Source: Lineolata rhizophorae (Eukaryota > Ascomycota > Dothideomycetes > Lineolatales > Lineolataceae). Taken from it: DNA of 64,000 bases. The notes beneath the pieces were generated by a model. It was not told the DNA's origin. It worked only from the letters and a program-made list of their open reading frames with translations, and did not search any database. The position numbers and the translations under genes are program-made. How positions within the stretch are numbered: position 1 is the first letter of the stretch; every line of letters starts with the position of its first letter. Where the stretch lies: contig MU001671.1 in assembly GCA_010093515.1 (NCBI GenBank), positions 804,808-868,807 of the forward strand, written 5' to 3'. Positions 24,235 through 36,007 of this stretch are shown piece by piece.

Positions 24235-27078
24235 ATGGACTTTTTGAAGTCAGCTGTTGCCTCGGCCATTTCGAAGGGCCCCGCCTTTCCCTACAGCTTC
24301 GGCGACCGCGTCGATATCGACCAGTCAGTTTGGATGCTGCACAATGGCACAAAGCGAGTAAGCCGATTCTGAGTTCAATTTCACGCAACCTTGTGCACGA
24401 CAAGTGCGGGTCCTCACAATTATGGCTTAGGAAGATGGCTCCAAGTGTAGCATTTTCTCTTTCGACGTAGCGGCGAACAAATCTCGCCTCCCGCTAGCGA
24501 AGAACGCCGTGCGAAAGCTTCGAACGTTGCGACATCCCGGCGTTGTCAAGGTTCTGGACACGGTTGAAGTGTGTTCCATCGCGCAAAGCTGCAGGAAATG
24601 CCCAGAAACTAAATCAAACGCAGACAGAGGCCTACATTTATATTGCCACGGAACGATTGACTCCATTGGGATGGCACACAAGGAGAAAGAGCTTGTCCGA
24701 CGAGACAATCAAGTGGGGACTGCACAACATTGCAGTAAGCATTCTTCCGCTATATAAGCTATCACCGTTTGGCTTACTCCGGTGCTCCAGAAAACACTGA
24801 AGTTTATCAATTCCGAAGCTTTTTCCATCCACGGCGCAATACGAGTGTCTTCGATATTCACGACTGAGAGTGGAGAATGGAAGCTAGGCGGGTTCGAGAT
24901 TCTCAGTTCTATGAAGGACGATGACGCCATAATTTATGTTTGTCGAGCCACAAATACCCTATACTAGACTTCATTCGCTTACAAAAGGCAGAATTATGGG
25001 AGTTTGGTGCCCGATTCCGCACGCTATGCCCCTCCGGAAATCGGCACAACGGGATGGGATGCCGTTAAACGCGCTCCGGTGTACGCAGTGGACTCCTACA
25101 ACTATGGCACACTCATGTTTGAAGTGTTTAATGGGACCGCAAGTAACGGCCCGCAGGGCATTCAGACGAAGAATATTCCGCCGTCGATGCAACAAGGATA
25201 CAGGCGTCTTTTAAATCAGAATCCAAAGGCGCGGCTTAGCGTCGGCCAGTTTTTAGACCAAGGAGAAAGGAATGGTGGATTTTTCCAAACTCCGCTCATT
25301 CAGTTGACCGAAGGCATTGATAACCTAGGATTGAAGAATGACGCCGAGAGAGACGAGTTCTTAAGGTGAGACTGAAAACCCACAGTGCGCGAACTACGAA
25401 TTCTAACATAGCAGCAGTCAATTGGACGAACTTACGGACGATTTCCCGGAGGAATTCTTTAAAATGAAAGTCCTTCCGGAGTTACTTAAATCTGTCGAGT
25501 TTGGTGGTGGTGGGCCTAAGGTCTTTGGTGTTGTTATGAAAATCAGCACAAAGTTGTCCGACGACGAGTGGGACTCGCGCATAACTCCGGTTGTTGTAAG
25601 GTTATTTACTAGTCCGGACCGAGCGCTGCGAGTTTGCCTGTTGGACAACTTGCCAGTCATGATCGACCACCTGTCGCAAAAGGTCGTAACAGACAAGATC
25701 TTCCCTCAGATGACGACTGGCTTTACGGATGTCGTTCCTATCATAAGAGAACAGACGGTTAAGGCTATCCTTACCGTAGTTCCTAAGCTCTCGGATCGCA
25801 TCATTAATGGAGAGCTACTTCGATATCTGGCCAAGACGGCGAACGACGATCAGCCAGGCATCCGAACTAACACAACGATATGCCTCGGCAAGATTGCACG
25901 TAATCTCGGAGCAGGCTCTCGGTCAAAAGTACTCATCGCTGCGTTCGCTCGCGCCTTGCGCGACCCATTCGTACACGCCCGCAACGCGGCCCTATTGGCA
26001 TTCGCCGCCACCGCGGACCTCTTCAGCGAAGACGACTGCGCGTCCAAGATCCTGCCCTCCGTCTGCCCCTCCCTAATCGACAAAGAGAAGTATGCTCTGC
26101 GCATTCTCTTGTCCTCTCCATCCCCCCAAAGCTTCCGACGAGATCTGACATGCCCCCCGTAGGATTGTCCGCGACCAAGCCTCCAAAACTCTCGACGTCT
26201 ACCTCGCCCGCATCCGCAAATACACCCAAACTATGCCCGATTCGGTGCTCCCCCCGACGGAACAACCCTCTAGCGCCGGCGTTGGCGCCAGCCTCGCCCG
26301 CATGTCGACCCCTTCTGCGGCCGGTGACCCCGCCGGTGCGTCCTGGGCCGGCTGGGCCATCTCCTCCTTCACCAACAAGCTCACCGCCGCCAGCGGCAAC
26401 ATGCAATCGGCAAGCGCCGGCGTCGCCGCGCCGACCGGCCGCCCGTCGTCGGTGCCCCCCGGCGGTGAAGTCCCGCGCAAAACCACCCCGACGCCCGGCT
26501 CCTCCAACACTGCCTCCGCCCTACACAGGCAAACCCTGTCCAAGCCCGGCACGCCCAGCAACGCGTCGGCGTTCTCGCCGCCGCCGGTGGTGGCACAAGA
26601 CAGCGCCTTCGACGACTTTGGCGGCTGGGATGTCGACGACGCCGACGAGGGCGCCAATGGCTGGGGCGGCGGCGACGACGACAATGGCAATGCGGAAGAG
26701 CCGGACCCGTGGGCCAAGCCCGCGGCGGCTAAGCGGCCGGGCAAGGCCCCGGCGGCGACCTTCGATGATGGCGGCGAGCCGGACTTTGCGGGGTGGTTGA
26801 ACGCGCAGGCGCAGGCGAAGCACAAGGCGAAGGGCCCGCTGCCGAAGGGGTTGGGTGCGAAGGGCGGGGCGGCGGCGGGAGCGGGGGCGGCGGGGAGGCC
26901 GAGCGCAGTGGGTGCTAAGGCACATTCGACCGGAGGGTTGGGTGGGACTAAGAAGACGGTGGGTGCGGGAGCGGCGGGAGCGGCGGGAGCGGCGAAGAAG
27001 AATGTGGTTGTACCGAAGAAGGCGGAGGTGAAGGAGGCGGAGGAGGAGGAAGAGGGGTGGGGTGATGCTTGGGAGTAG
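24235..27078 (+). CDS. scy1: SCY1/CEX1-type pseudokinase with HEAT repeats
   Basis: SCY1-like proteins (yeast Cex1, animal SCYL1) are inactive kinases that work in COPI traffic and nuclear tRNA export. The model has 827 residues in seven exons: 24235-24357, 24431-24568, 24624-24734, 24791-24937, 24992-25365, 25415-26089 and 26163-27078. The N-terminal 300 residues keep a kinase-like fold (NAVRKLRTLRHPGVVKVLDT, ETYIYIATERLTPLG, DSARYAPPEI) but have no HRD or DFG motif. The family block QLDELTDDFPEEFFKMKVLP is followed by FGGGGPKVFG and HEAT-type helices. The C-terminal 280 residues are low-complexity Ala/Gly/Pro with tryptophan-acidic patches (FDDFGGWDVDD, EEEEEGWGDAWE) like the coat-binding tail of SCYL1. 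The acceptor at 25412 or 25415 cannot be decided; both keep frame. Confidence 0.9.
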
Positions 27079-27388
27079 TCGGTGTGTGGTGTATGGGTGC
27101 GCGTATGATTGGGGAGGTGGGGATCGGATAGAGGTAAGTGTGACTAGGTTGAGGGTAATGGTGCTAAACAGGTCAGGGTGTCATGGCCATTGGGAGAACC
27201 CGCGAGCATACTGGAAGGCGTTGGTTATTCGGTGCGTGTTAGAGATAGAACACTAGTCAAAAGTGTTTATGATTCCCTCGACCTGCTGGATGATTATGGT
27301 CTATTTTGCTCTTTAATAGGTAGTAGTCTCGCTCCTCTCAAGTAGGAACTAACTACCGAAGACAAGATTGCAGTTCAAAATGCCGTGA
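27079..27388. other. Spacer between the 3' ends of SCY1 and MVD1
   Basis: A 310-nt gap between converging genes; only 3' untranslated sequence is expected and nothing else is seen. Confidence 0.5.
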
Positions 27389-28815
27389 TTATGTCTCGCT
27401 CTCGACCACTTTGCCGTTCTCGTCAATCAAGTGTTCTGTCACGCTGATAGGGCCCTCCCCCACACCTGTCAGAATGACACGGTCCACCCCCTTGACGACC
27501 AAGCTCATGGATTTGCGATCAATGGCCGCACCGCCGTTTATCTGGACCGCGCGGCCCCGCTCCGTGTCCCAGCCGGCCGCGCTGCCCATGTCGGCCTTGA
27601 AGGTGCCGGCGACCAGGCTCTCGTTCTCAGCTAGGTAGTACACGACGGCGTTGGGCCCAGCGTCGAAGGTGTAAGCGGCAACTATCCTACCGACCGCCTT
27701 GTTGATGTCCTCGACGACGCGGATGGCGGCGCGGGAGACGTCGTTGAGGTAGAAGATTGGGGGTTCCGTGTCGAGGCAGGTGGCGTGGAAGTTGTTGCTG
27801 TCGCGCATGGTGAGGCGGGCGAAGGCGTCGAAGTCGCGGGCGAGGATGGCGGCGCGCATCTGGGCCATGCGGCGCGGCACCAGGGTGGCGGCGCGCGTCG
27901 CGAACAGCTCCGACGTCGCGACCGTGGCCTGCATGCCCGCCGTGCTGGACACGCCCTTCTTGTCAGCGCTGACCACCAGGATCAGCGCCCGCATGTCGGG
28001 CCAGTGCCCCGCCGGCGCCACCTGCGTCGCCAAGCTGTCGGACCCGTCGTCCGCCCGCGCCTGGGCCCCTTCCGCTCCCGCTCCCGTTCCCGCTCCGGCG
28101 CCCGCCTCCGCCCCTCCTGCCGCGCCCTCCCCGCCCCGCTCCCACGCCACGTACCCGCCGAACAGGCTCCGGCACGCGGACCCGGAGCCCTGGCGCGCTA
28201 TGCGGGACAGCTCGGCCGGGGAGGCCGGCAGCTGGTAGAGGTCGGCGACGGCGCGGACGAGGGCGGCGAAGCCCGCCGCCGAGCTGGCCAGGCCGGCCGC
28301 CGTGGGGAAGTTGTTGACCGAGGCGATGCGCAGCGGGAAGGACGAGAGACTGGGGAGCGGGGCGGGCGAGGAGGACGACTCGAGGGCGGCGCGCTGCTCG
28401 CGGAGAAGCCGCAGGCAGGCTTGTGTACGCGGGCCCGAGATGTCCTGCGGGGCGCCGTTGATGACGAGCGAGTCGGGCCCCGGGAAGGAGGCGCTGCAGG
28501 CGGCCGTCGTGTGCGTGCGGAGATCGGCCTGCGAGAGCGTCACCGAGAGGGAGCTGTTCGTCGGGAGGTTCAGGGTCGGGTCGCGCTTCCCCCAGTATCT
28601 GGACCGGCGGGGCGGGTGAAGTGCCACGTCAGGGATGAGCTGATCTCCCGCATGGCAGCACAAGGGCCTAGAGAGGAAGGGGCGAATGGAGCGCAAGAAA
28701 CCAGGTAAAAAATGGAAGCCGTAACCCCCGCCGGGGGGTGCGGGACTAACTTGATGACGGCAATGTTTACCGGTGCCGTGGTGCTCGCGCGGTAGATCTT
28801 CTGGTCGTCTGCCAT
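27389..28815 (-). CDS. mvd1: Diphosphomevalonate decarboxylase
   Basis: This enzyme uses ATP to decarboxylate mevalonate diphosphate to isopentenyl diphosphate, the last step of the mevalonate route to sterols. The model has 424 residues in two exons, 28751-28815 and 27389-28598. The 152-nt intron splits the conserved APVNIAVIKYWGKRD start of the GHMP fold. Further motifs are NLPTNSSLSVTLSQ, the ATP loop NNFPTAAGLASSAAGFAAL, RQGSGSACRSLFGG, and MRDSNNFHATCLDTEPPIFY; the catalytic Asp sits in AYTFDAGPNAV. Unusually, the segment between GGYVAWE and DGSDSLATQVAP carries about 24 extra residues, almost all Gly, Ala and Glu, which most fungal enzymes lack. The remaining length is normal. The gene is divergent from phosphoketolase, with a shared 0.9-kb upstream region. 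Confidence 0.95.
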
Positions 28816-29731
28816 TTTTCTTCCCGTTCCTTTTCCCCCGGCCCTGCAACGGTGGCCTGCAACGGTGTCAATGGCTCAATCGCGGCGAACGCGCAGGTCG
28901 GCGTGGGCGGTGCGGACGGCAATGCCGGCGGGATCACGAGAGATGTCTCCCCTGGGAGGGAGTGGCAGTCGGGCAGGGCAGAAAAACACGAGCCTCGGGC
29001 CTGGCCCGGGCGGCGTCGCGACCGCTTGCGGAGGCGGTGAGCTGGCGGGGCGGAAAGCCGCGGGCGGGCGGCGGAGCGTCGGTGGCCGGTCGGCGCCGAC
29101 GGCGGAGGCGCAGGCGCGAAGCCTCGTGGTAGGCACGGCCGGGTCGGGCGACATCACACCACCGAATATCCGACCTCTGCTGGGCCTGGACGCGCCTTCA
29201 CATGATGCGAAATTGCCTCATTGGCCGGCAGCAGCTACCCTGCTGCGCGATCCCCCGATCTCCTCGCACGCAGCTTCCCTAGTAGTAAATACGCGTACCA
29301 CCAGCTCGCCATGCCGTCACCCCGGCCGCCGCGGCGTCGCGGCGCGACATCCCAAGAGCTCCGCCGCCGCTGGCTCGTGGCATCATGATTGACTGAGGTT
29401 TAATCAGCTTGCAGCTCCGAGCAGAGCTACCCGCCTCACCCTGGCCTGTTACCCCCCACCCCTTCGTATGTCCGTATAAAGGAGCTCTAGCCCCGCTCCT
29501 ACGTCGGAACTTCTTGCCCAGCAAACTTTCCCCCTCCTCCTCCTACGGCTCTGTGTGGACGCATTCTCCCGCGCACCAAGGGGCTTTCCGCAAGCTGCCG
29601 GTGTGTGCTCGTTCGCTCTCAATTGAACAGAACCGCAGTTTCCTTCTCCCCAGCTCCAATTCTTCCCGTTGCCCTGAATCCTTCTTACTCCTCCCCTCCC
29701 CGTCTTCCACCCTTCCATCACTCTTGCAACC
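28816..29731. promoter_or_regulatory. Shared divergent promoter of MVD1 and phosphoketolase
   Basis: A GC-rich 916-nt region between two outward starts. A TATAAA lies at 29475-29480, about 250 nt before the phosphoketolase ATG, and the last 100 nt before that ATG are C/T-rich (CTTACTCCTCCCCTCCCCGT), typical of strongly expressed fungal genes. An ATTGG (inverted CCAAT) is at 29220-29224. Whether both genes use these elements is unknown. Confidence 0.45.
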
Positions 29732-32158
29732 ATGGCGCCCTCCGCGGAAGAAATGAGCATTTCTCCCTTCGGGCCAGCTCGCGCCTCCGTCACGGAGATG
29801 CCGCTGAGCAAGGATGAAATCGAAAAGACCCACAAATACTTCCAGGCCTCCATGTACCTGTGCCTGGGCATGATCTACCTCAAAGACAACCCATTGCTCA
29901 AGGAGCCGCTGAAAGTCCAGCACCTCAAGGCGCGTTTGCTCGGCCACTGGGGCTCGGATGCCGGCCAGAGCTTTACTTACATCCATTTCAATCGCCTGAT
30001 CAAAAAATATGACATCGACGCCATCTTCGTTTCCGGGCCCGGCCACGGCGCCCCGGCCGTGCTAGCCAATTCATATCTCGAGGGCGTTTACTCGGAAGTG
30101 TACCCCTCCATGTCCGAGGATGAAGAGGGCATGCGCCGCTTTTTTAAGCAGTTCTCCTTCCCCGGAGGCATTGGCAGCCATGCCACCCCGGAGACGCCCG
30201 GCTCGCTCCACGAGGGCGGTGAGCTTGGATATTCCATCTCACACGCCTTTGGCACGGTTTTCGACCACCCAGACCTCATCACGCTGACGATGGTCGGCGA
30301 CGGCGAGGCCGAAACCGGCCCCCTAGCAACCAGCTGGCACAGCACCAAGTTCCTCAACCCCATCACCGATGGTGCCGTCCTACCGGTCTTGCACCTGAAT
30401 GGCTACAAGATCAACAACCCGACTCTTCTAGCTCGTATCAGCCATGAGGAGCTAGAGGCTCTGTTCCACGGTTACGGCTGGACGCCCTACTTCGTCGAGG
30501 GCTCCGACTACGAATCGATGCATCAGGCCATGGCAGCCACTCTCGAGAAGTGCGTTGTCGAGATTCGTGGATACCAGAAGAAGGCGCGCGACTCTGGCAA
30601 GGCCTTCCGGCCGCGGTGGCCCATGATTGTGCTTCGCACGCCCAAGGGTTGGACGGGCCCTCGCAAGCTCAAGAACCACTACCTCGAGGGCTTCTGGCGC
30701 AGCCACCAGGTGCCCATCCCGGACGCGCGCACCAACGAAGAGAGCCTCAAGACGCTCGAGCAGTGGATGCGCAGCTACAAGCCCGAGGAGCTCTTCGGTA
30801 AGGAGGGCACCTTGACCCCGGCGCTCAAGACGCTGGCGCCCGAAGGCCTGCGCCGCATGAGCGCTAACCCAGTCGCCAACGGCGGCATCTTGCGCCGTAA
30901 GCTGCACATTCCGGACTTCCGCACGTACGAGATTGACGTGCGCGAGGCGGGCGTCACCGAGGCGGGTAGCATGATGCGCTTCGCCACCTTCCTACGCGAA
31001 ATCGTCCGTCGCAACCAGGAACATTTCCGCGTCTTCGGTCCTGACGAGACGGAGTCGAACAAGCTGAGTGCCATCTACGATGCCGGCAAGAAGGTGTGGA
31101 TGGGCGACTACTTCGATGAGGATGCCGATGGCGGTAATTTGGCCTACGCAGGCCGTGTTATGGAGATCCTGAGCGAGCATACGTGCGAAGGTTGGTTGGA
31201 AGGCTATATTCTGTCAGGTCGCCACGGCTTCCTAAACAGCTACGAGCCGTTCATCCACATCATCGACTCTATGGTGAACCAGCACTGCAAGTGGCTCGAG
31301 AAGTGCCTCGAGGTCGAATGGCGCGTCAAGGTGGCGTCGCTCAACATCTTGTTGACTGCAACCGTATGGCGGCAGGATCACAATGGCTTTACGCACCAGG
31401 ATCCGGGCTTCCTCGACGTGGTGGCCAACAAGAGCCCCGAAGTGGTGCGCATTTACCTCCCTCCGGACGGCAACTGCTTGCTTTCCGTCGGGGATCACTG
31501 CCTCCGGTCTTCCAACTACGTCAACGTCATCGTCGCCGACAAGCAGGACCACCTGCAGTACCTCAACATGGAGGAGGCCATTGCGCACTGCACCAAAGGC
31601 CTAGGCATCTGGTCGTGGGCGTCCAACGACCAGGGCGCCGAGCCCGACGTCGTCATGGCGTGCTGCGGCGATGTGCCGACGCACGAGTCGCTGGCGGCGA
31701 CGGCGCTGCTGCGCGAGAAGCTGCCGGACCTCAAGATCCGCTTCGTCAACGTGGTGGACCTGTTCAAGCTGATACCGGAGAAGCAGCACCCGCACGGGCT
31801 GTCGGACCGCGAGTACAAGGCCATCTTCACCGACGACAAGCCCGTCATCTTCAACTTCCACTCGTACCCCTGGCTCATCCACCGGCTGACGTACAAGCGC
31901 GCCGGCCAGCACAACCTCCACGTGCGCGGCTACAAGGAGAAGGGCAACATCGACACCCCGCTCGAGCTAGCCATCAGGAACGAGACGGATCGGTTCAGCT
32001 TGGCCATCGATGCCATCGATCGCATGCCGCACCTGGGCAACAAGGCGGCTGCGGCGAGGGAGGACCTGCTGAATCAGCAGATCGCGGCGAAGAATTATGC
32101 ATTCCATGAAGGCGTAGATCCCGATTATCTGCGGAAGTGGACTTGGCCTCATCACTGA
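29732..32158 (+). CDS. xfp: Xylulose-5-phosphate/fructose-6-phosphate phosphoketolase
   Basis: A thiamine-diphosphate enzyme that splits xylulose 5-phosphate (and often fructose 6-phosphate) with phosphate, giving acetyl phosphate plus glyceraldehyde 3-phosphate or erythrose 4-phosphate. The gene is intronless and encodes 808 residues, the family length. Motifs: GHWGSDAGQSFTYIHFNRL near residue 75, GPGHGAPAVLANSYLEG near 105, EGGELGYSISHAFG at about 161, and the ThDP-binding GDGEAETGPLATSW at about 189. GFTHQDPGFLDVVANKSPEV and IYLPPDGNCLLSV follow in the second half. The ATG context (CAACCATGG) is good. In fungi acetyl phosphate is usually passed to acetate kinase; that gene is not in this window. 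Codon use is strongly GC-ending, suggesting high expression. Confidence 0.97.
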   Translation: MAPSAEEMSISPFGPARASVTEMPLSKDEIEKTHKYFQASMYLCLGMIYLKDNPLLKEPLKVQHLKARLLGHWGSDAGQSFTYIHFNRLIKKYDIDAIFVSGPGHGAPAVLANSYLEGVYSEVYPSMSEDEEGMRRFFKQFSFPGGIGSHATPETPGSLHEGGELGYSISHAFGTVFDHPDLITLTMVGDGEAETGPLATSWHSTKFLNPITDGAVLPVLHLNGYKINNPTLLARISHEELEALFHGYGWTPYFVEGSDYESMHQAMAATLEKCVVEIRGYQKKARDSGKAFRPRWPMIVLRTPKGWTGPRKLKNHYLEGFWRSHQVPIPDARTNEESLKTLEQWMRSYKPEELFGKEGTLTPALKTLAPEGLRRMSANPVANGGILRRKLHIPDFRTYEIDVREAGVTEAGSMMRFATFLREIVRRNQEHFRVFGPDETESNKLSAIYDAGKKVWMGDYFDEDADGGNLAYAGRVMEILSEHTCEGWLEGYILSGRHGFLNSYEPFIHIIDSMVNQHCKWLEKCLEVEWRVKVASLNILLTATVWRQDHNGFTHQDPGFLDVVANKSPEVVRIYLPPDGNCLLSVGDHCLRSSNYVNVIVADKQDHLQYLNMEEAIAHCTKGLGIWSWASNDQGAEPDVVMACCGDVPTHESLAATALLREKLPDLKIRFVNVVDLFKLIPEKQHPHGLSDREYKAIFTDDKPVIFNFHSYPWLIHRLTYKRAGQHNLHVRGYKEKGNIDTPLELAIRNETDRFSLAIDAIDRMPHLGNKAAAAREDLLNQQIAAKNYAFHEGVDPDYLRKWTWPHH

Positions 32159-35100
32159 ATTGCATGATGGGCCTGCGGAATACATTGCTGAGGATGCTAA
32201 TGAGTGTCATTCATGATTGTTTTTTGCAGATGATGAGTATGCCTTCCACTATTGGGACGGCTCTTTCTGTATTCTTGTTTCTGTGTACCCCCGTTCATGT
32301 GTATGATTCCTATGTTAAAAGTTGCTTTCTATGGTTTGTGACAGGGTAGTTCATGTGGTAGGTGAGTATTGTGTTTGTTCTTTTGTCAGCTCAAGGTGGT
32401 TAAATGCAATGAAACCTTTTAGAGTAGATTATACATGCCCGACGAGTCGACTCTACATCGGAGGACCATAGAACTTTAGGCAATGCGAATACGGACAAAG
32501 TCTTGTTTAATGCATGAGGAGAAGCCATGATGTGCTTAAATGTAATTTTGATTTTCGAAGTTAGAGTAAGGCAGCTTCTATAAAGAAAGTGATGAATTTT
32601 GCTGAGGAGAACGCTTACAGCTTGCAACCTCTCCGACAGCAAGTTAGACTTTTCTTAGACCAGGTACGCTTAAGCTAACGACCTAACTAGGTCTCAAGCA
32701 TCGCTTTACTATATCTTGGGACATTTTCAGTTATCTCACCAGAAATCATTCGACATCTACGCATAGGCAGCACACTTCTTTGCAGCGATTAATGGTATAC
32801 TCTATTTTCAAGTTGCAACAAAGATTTTACCCTCTTTTACAGCTCCTCAAAAATCGACCAGCCAGCTGCCAACTTAATTCAATTACGTTGTAGTTACGTA
32901 ATAATGAAAATATCAAGCTCTAAAAGTGTGACTTTTTGTTACCTACTGCTTGCCAGGTTTATCTCGTCCTCAAATTACGTAAAGGACACTATGCAGACTA
33001 ATTTAGTAGATTGTATAAATGATTCTGGGGAACATTTTAATCTGCCAGATTTCGTTAGTTTTGTTCTCCATAAGGAGAGCAGCATTGCCACTTAGCTCTA
33101 TTCACAATATCTTAACGGGATGCAGTACAAGCCCTCAAACTTAACAGAAAGGCTATAAGTAAGCTGTACCATTTACTGAGAGCCTATTAGTTTCTAAGTG
33201 GGATTTGACAGCTTGTTGCCAACGTAAGCATAGTCGGAAGATACAGGAATCAGGGCAATTTACACGTACATCCACGGTAACTCAGTTTAGCTACCTAATC
33301 CATCAAGTCTTGGAAATACAATCGCATGTGTTGCTTAAAGTTAAGTTGTCTTGGCGGCCTTAGTGCATGTGATGATTGCTTACTAGTTTTAGCACTCAAT
33401 CAAAATGGCATGAGTCTCAAACCAGCATTTCCATCGCCACTTCGAACGAGAAGCGTCCACTAAAACCACCGATCAATGGAGCGTTGTGCACTGCATCTAC
33501 CGTTGGTTCTAGGTGCTAGATGTTTTCTTGTACTGAGAACAAACATATGGTGCGCAAAGCGCATGAAAATATAGAGTGTTATAAATGCACATCGTCTCGT
33601 TAATGCTCTAATGGTAATAGAGTACATCTAAGGCATTAGGCCTCTAGACGAGCCGTACTTGCATATCCTGATACTAGTGTGTAGTAACACATACGCATCT
33701 TAGTCTATAGAGAATGTTCGATGTTCTATGCGGGGAGGTGGTGGACCAGTTGACTGAGCAAAAGGATAGATATTCACAGGGTTCTCCATGTTCGTTTAAA
33801 ACTGTAAAGTTAATGGACACCGACAGGCTTCAGAATATGAGGTTCTAGCTAGCTAGTAACCCCAATTTTCTACTTGTTTGTGGTTTACATTACCTTGTGA
33901 TAAAATAAAGACCACCCTGACTCAGATTACGTGCAATCTATGAGACTCGACTCGATAAGGTACGACGTGTAGAGTTCTTGGTTTATCTATAGCAACTGGC
34001 CAATAATAGCTAATTCTGCCACCAAGGTGATTGGCTGGTGATGCATCGGAGGCGAGTTGTCGTTCTTCTCGCTACTGTACATCTGCTGAGCGGGGAGAGG
34101 GTGTTTGTCAAGGGGCCAAGTGCATGGAGCCATTGTCTAGACTGGATGTTCTCCAGTCGTGCATGCAACTGCTCGAACACCCAATAAGGGAGTGTTCATA
34201 ACTCCCTAGCACGTTCTTCCCACGAGACCCTCGATGATTTCCAGTCGATCGGGTGAGCGACCTGTCGGGACAAGCGACTGCGAAGATCTCTGGGCTGTGG
34301 GACGGGATCCAGGCACTCGGTAAGCGACTCCAAACGAGGGAAAAAAGCAACGGCTCGACAAGCTTCAATTGGTGCCGAGGAGATACGGATCGCGGTTACA
34401 AGATACACAGGGGCCCAAATTTAGGATGTGCATCGGCCGATTTCCACGAACAAGGGAAGGAATCCCCAGACACCTTACTCCGGGGATCCTGGGAGTAAGC
34501 TCCGTACGGTGGACTAGGCCTGGGGATCTAGGACGCCAAGGGCGCGGTCAATGACCAATAGAATCCCCACGAGAACACGTCGCCCGCGGTCCCCAGCGCT
34601 GCTGAGGAACTGATCAACCGGCTCGAGCCTTTTGGAGATACTCGGTACGGGCTTCAAGGGGAAACGGCCGGCCTGGCGTGCAGTCGCGACAACGGAACGT
34701 GCAGTAGCATCTGGGTCGACTGGAGCGGTGCATTAGAGGCGGGCCAAGGGCCGGCGAGGCGCCATCAGACGGGTGGATCCCATTGGCGGGACCCCCACCT
34801 TCCTTGGCCTCTGGGCCTTGTACGTAGGGGCGCCGGCTCTCCGGCCGCGGATCGGCTCGGGGCGCTCGCTTCGCTCGTGTCGCGAAGAATGAGCAAAGGG
34901 TCGCTCGCCCGCGGGCCGTCGCCAGCTTGGCCCTTGAGCTTGACCGCACCGCAACCTCATTTCGCTACACATTGCCGTCTTTTGCCTGCGACGATCGCCG
35001 CCGTCCGCCGCGGCTGGTGGCCTCGCCCCCAAAAGGCGGCTGGGAACTTCGCATGTGCAGCACATGTACATACAGCACGGCATTCCATCAACACGTGAAA

Positions 35101-36007
35101 ACAATGCTCTGCATTGGCGAGCGGTGAGGACAACTGCGCGAGGCAGCTGCATTGCCAGACACGACGGCTGCGCCCGCAAATTCCTTCAAGCTACGCCCGG
35201 AGCGTCCAAGTTCCCGCTCGTAGCCACTCCCCAGGATAATCGCTAGCCCAAGTTCAATCTGGGCGCGGTCCATGGGGGCGCAGTTGTTGTTGGGAGCAGC
35301 CGCTTCCGGAAGTTAGCGTGGGCGTTTCCGGCTTCCCCTCGACGCACTCGATGCGCACCAATCGCCTCAGGATAAACGCGCCGCAGGCGGATGCACGTCC
35401 GTCCGCTTCCCCGTTCGCTGGTGGCCGGCCTGACTGGCGGGCGTCCGCCCTGGAGCCCCGAGGAAGCTCTATGCCCCGGCCCCATTCGCCCGTTGACTTC
35501 AGACGGGGCGCTGTCAGGCTAAGCTGGCGGGCGACGATCCCAGTCGCCCGGTCTGCGTGGCGTCTGTAGCCCGCGGGACGAAAAAGCAGAGAAACGTCCC
35601 ACCGCCCAAGGGCGCGGGACGAGGGTGGTCCTTGGGGAAATGCGCGAGGTGGAAGGTCTTGAGCAGGATATCCGGGCTGCCAGTCTGCCAGCTCTCCTCC
35701 TGTTCTCTCCTCGTCAATTATTGGTCCCGGCTGCCGTTGCTCTCCGCACCACTGCAGCGTTCTCTCGTGGCGGCTGCGGCGACCAGCGCCTCGGAGCTTT
35801 AGTCGAGGAGCTTTGTGGGGTTCCTGAGATACTTAAATTTTGGGCGTGCCGCTCGGCGGCTGGGAACGGCGTGCCCAACTCTGTTCCCCTCAGTCGATCT
35901 ACGATTGAGTCAGTCCTTGAGTGGCCTCGCTCGTTGTTGCGGTCCCTCTCCTATCCTCTCCATCTTTTACGTCGAGGGACTTCGTCATCGGGACGCGCTA
36001 CTCCACC
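32159..36007. other. Long intergenic stretch, AT-rich then GC-rich
   Basis: From 32160 to about 34000 the sequence is AT-rich, without coding signal. From 34100 to 36000 it becomes GC-rich with many overlapping short open frames on both strands; these look like composition effects. The last few hundred bases, C/T-rich in parts, are probably promoter and leader of the permease. No RNA gene or mobile element was recognised. Confidence 0.45.

Noticed and set aside
27785-28708. 307-codon open frame on the + strand
   Set aside because: It is the antisense shadow of the GC-rich MVD1 exon; it has no family motif and is rich in Arg/Gly/Ala as expected from composition.
31183-32109. 308-codon open frame in another frame of the phosphoketolase gene
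   Set aside because: Arises from the GC-ending codon use of phosphoketolase; Arg/Gln-rich nonsense.
34100-35600. Several open frames of 60-150 codons on both strands
   Set aside because: Overlapping, Arg/Pro-rich and without motifs; best explained by GC-rich intergenic sequence.
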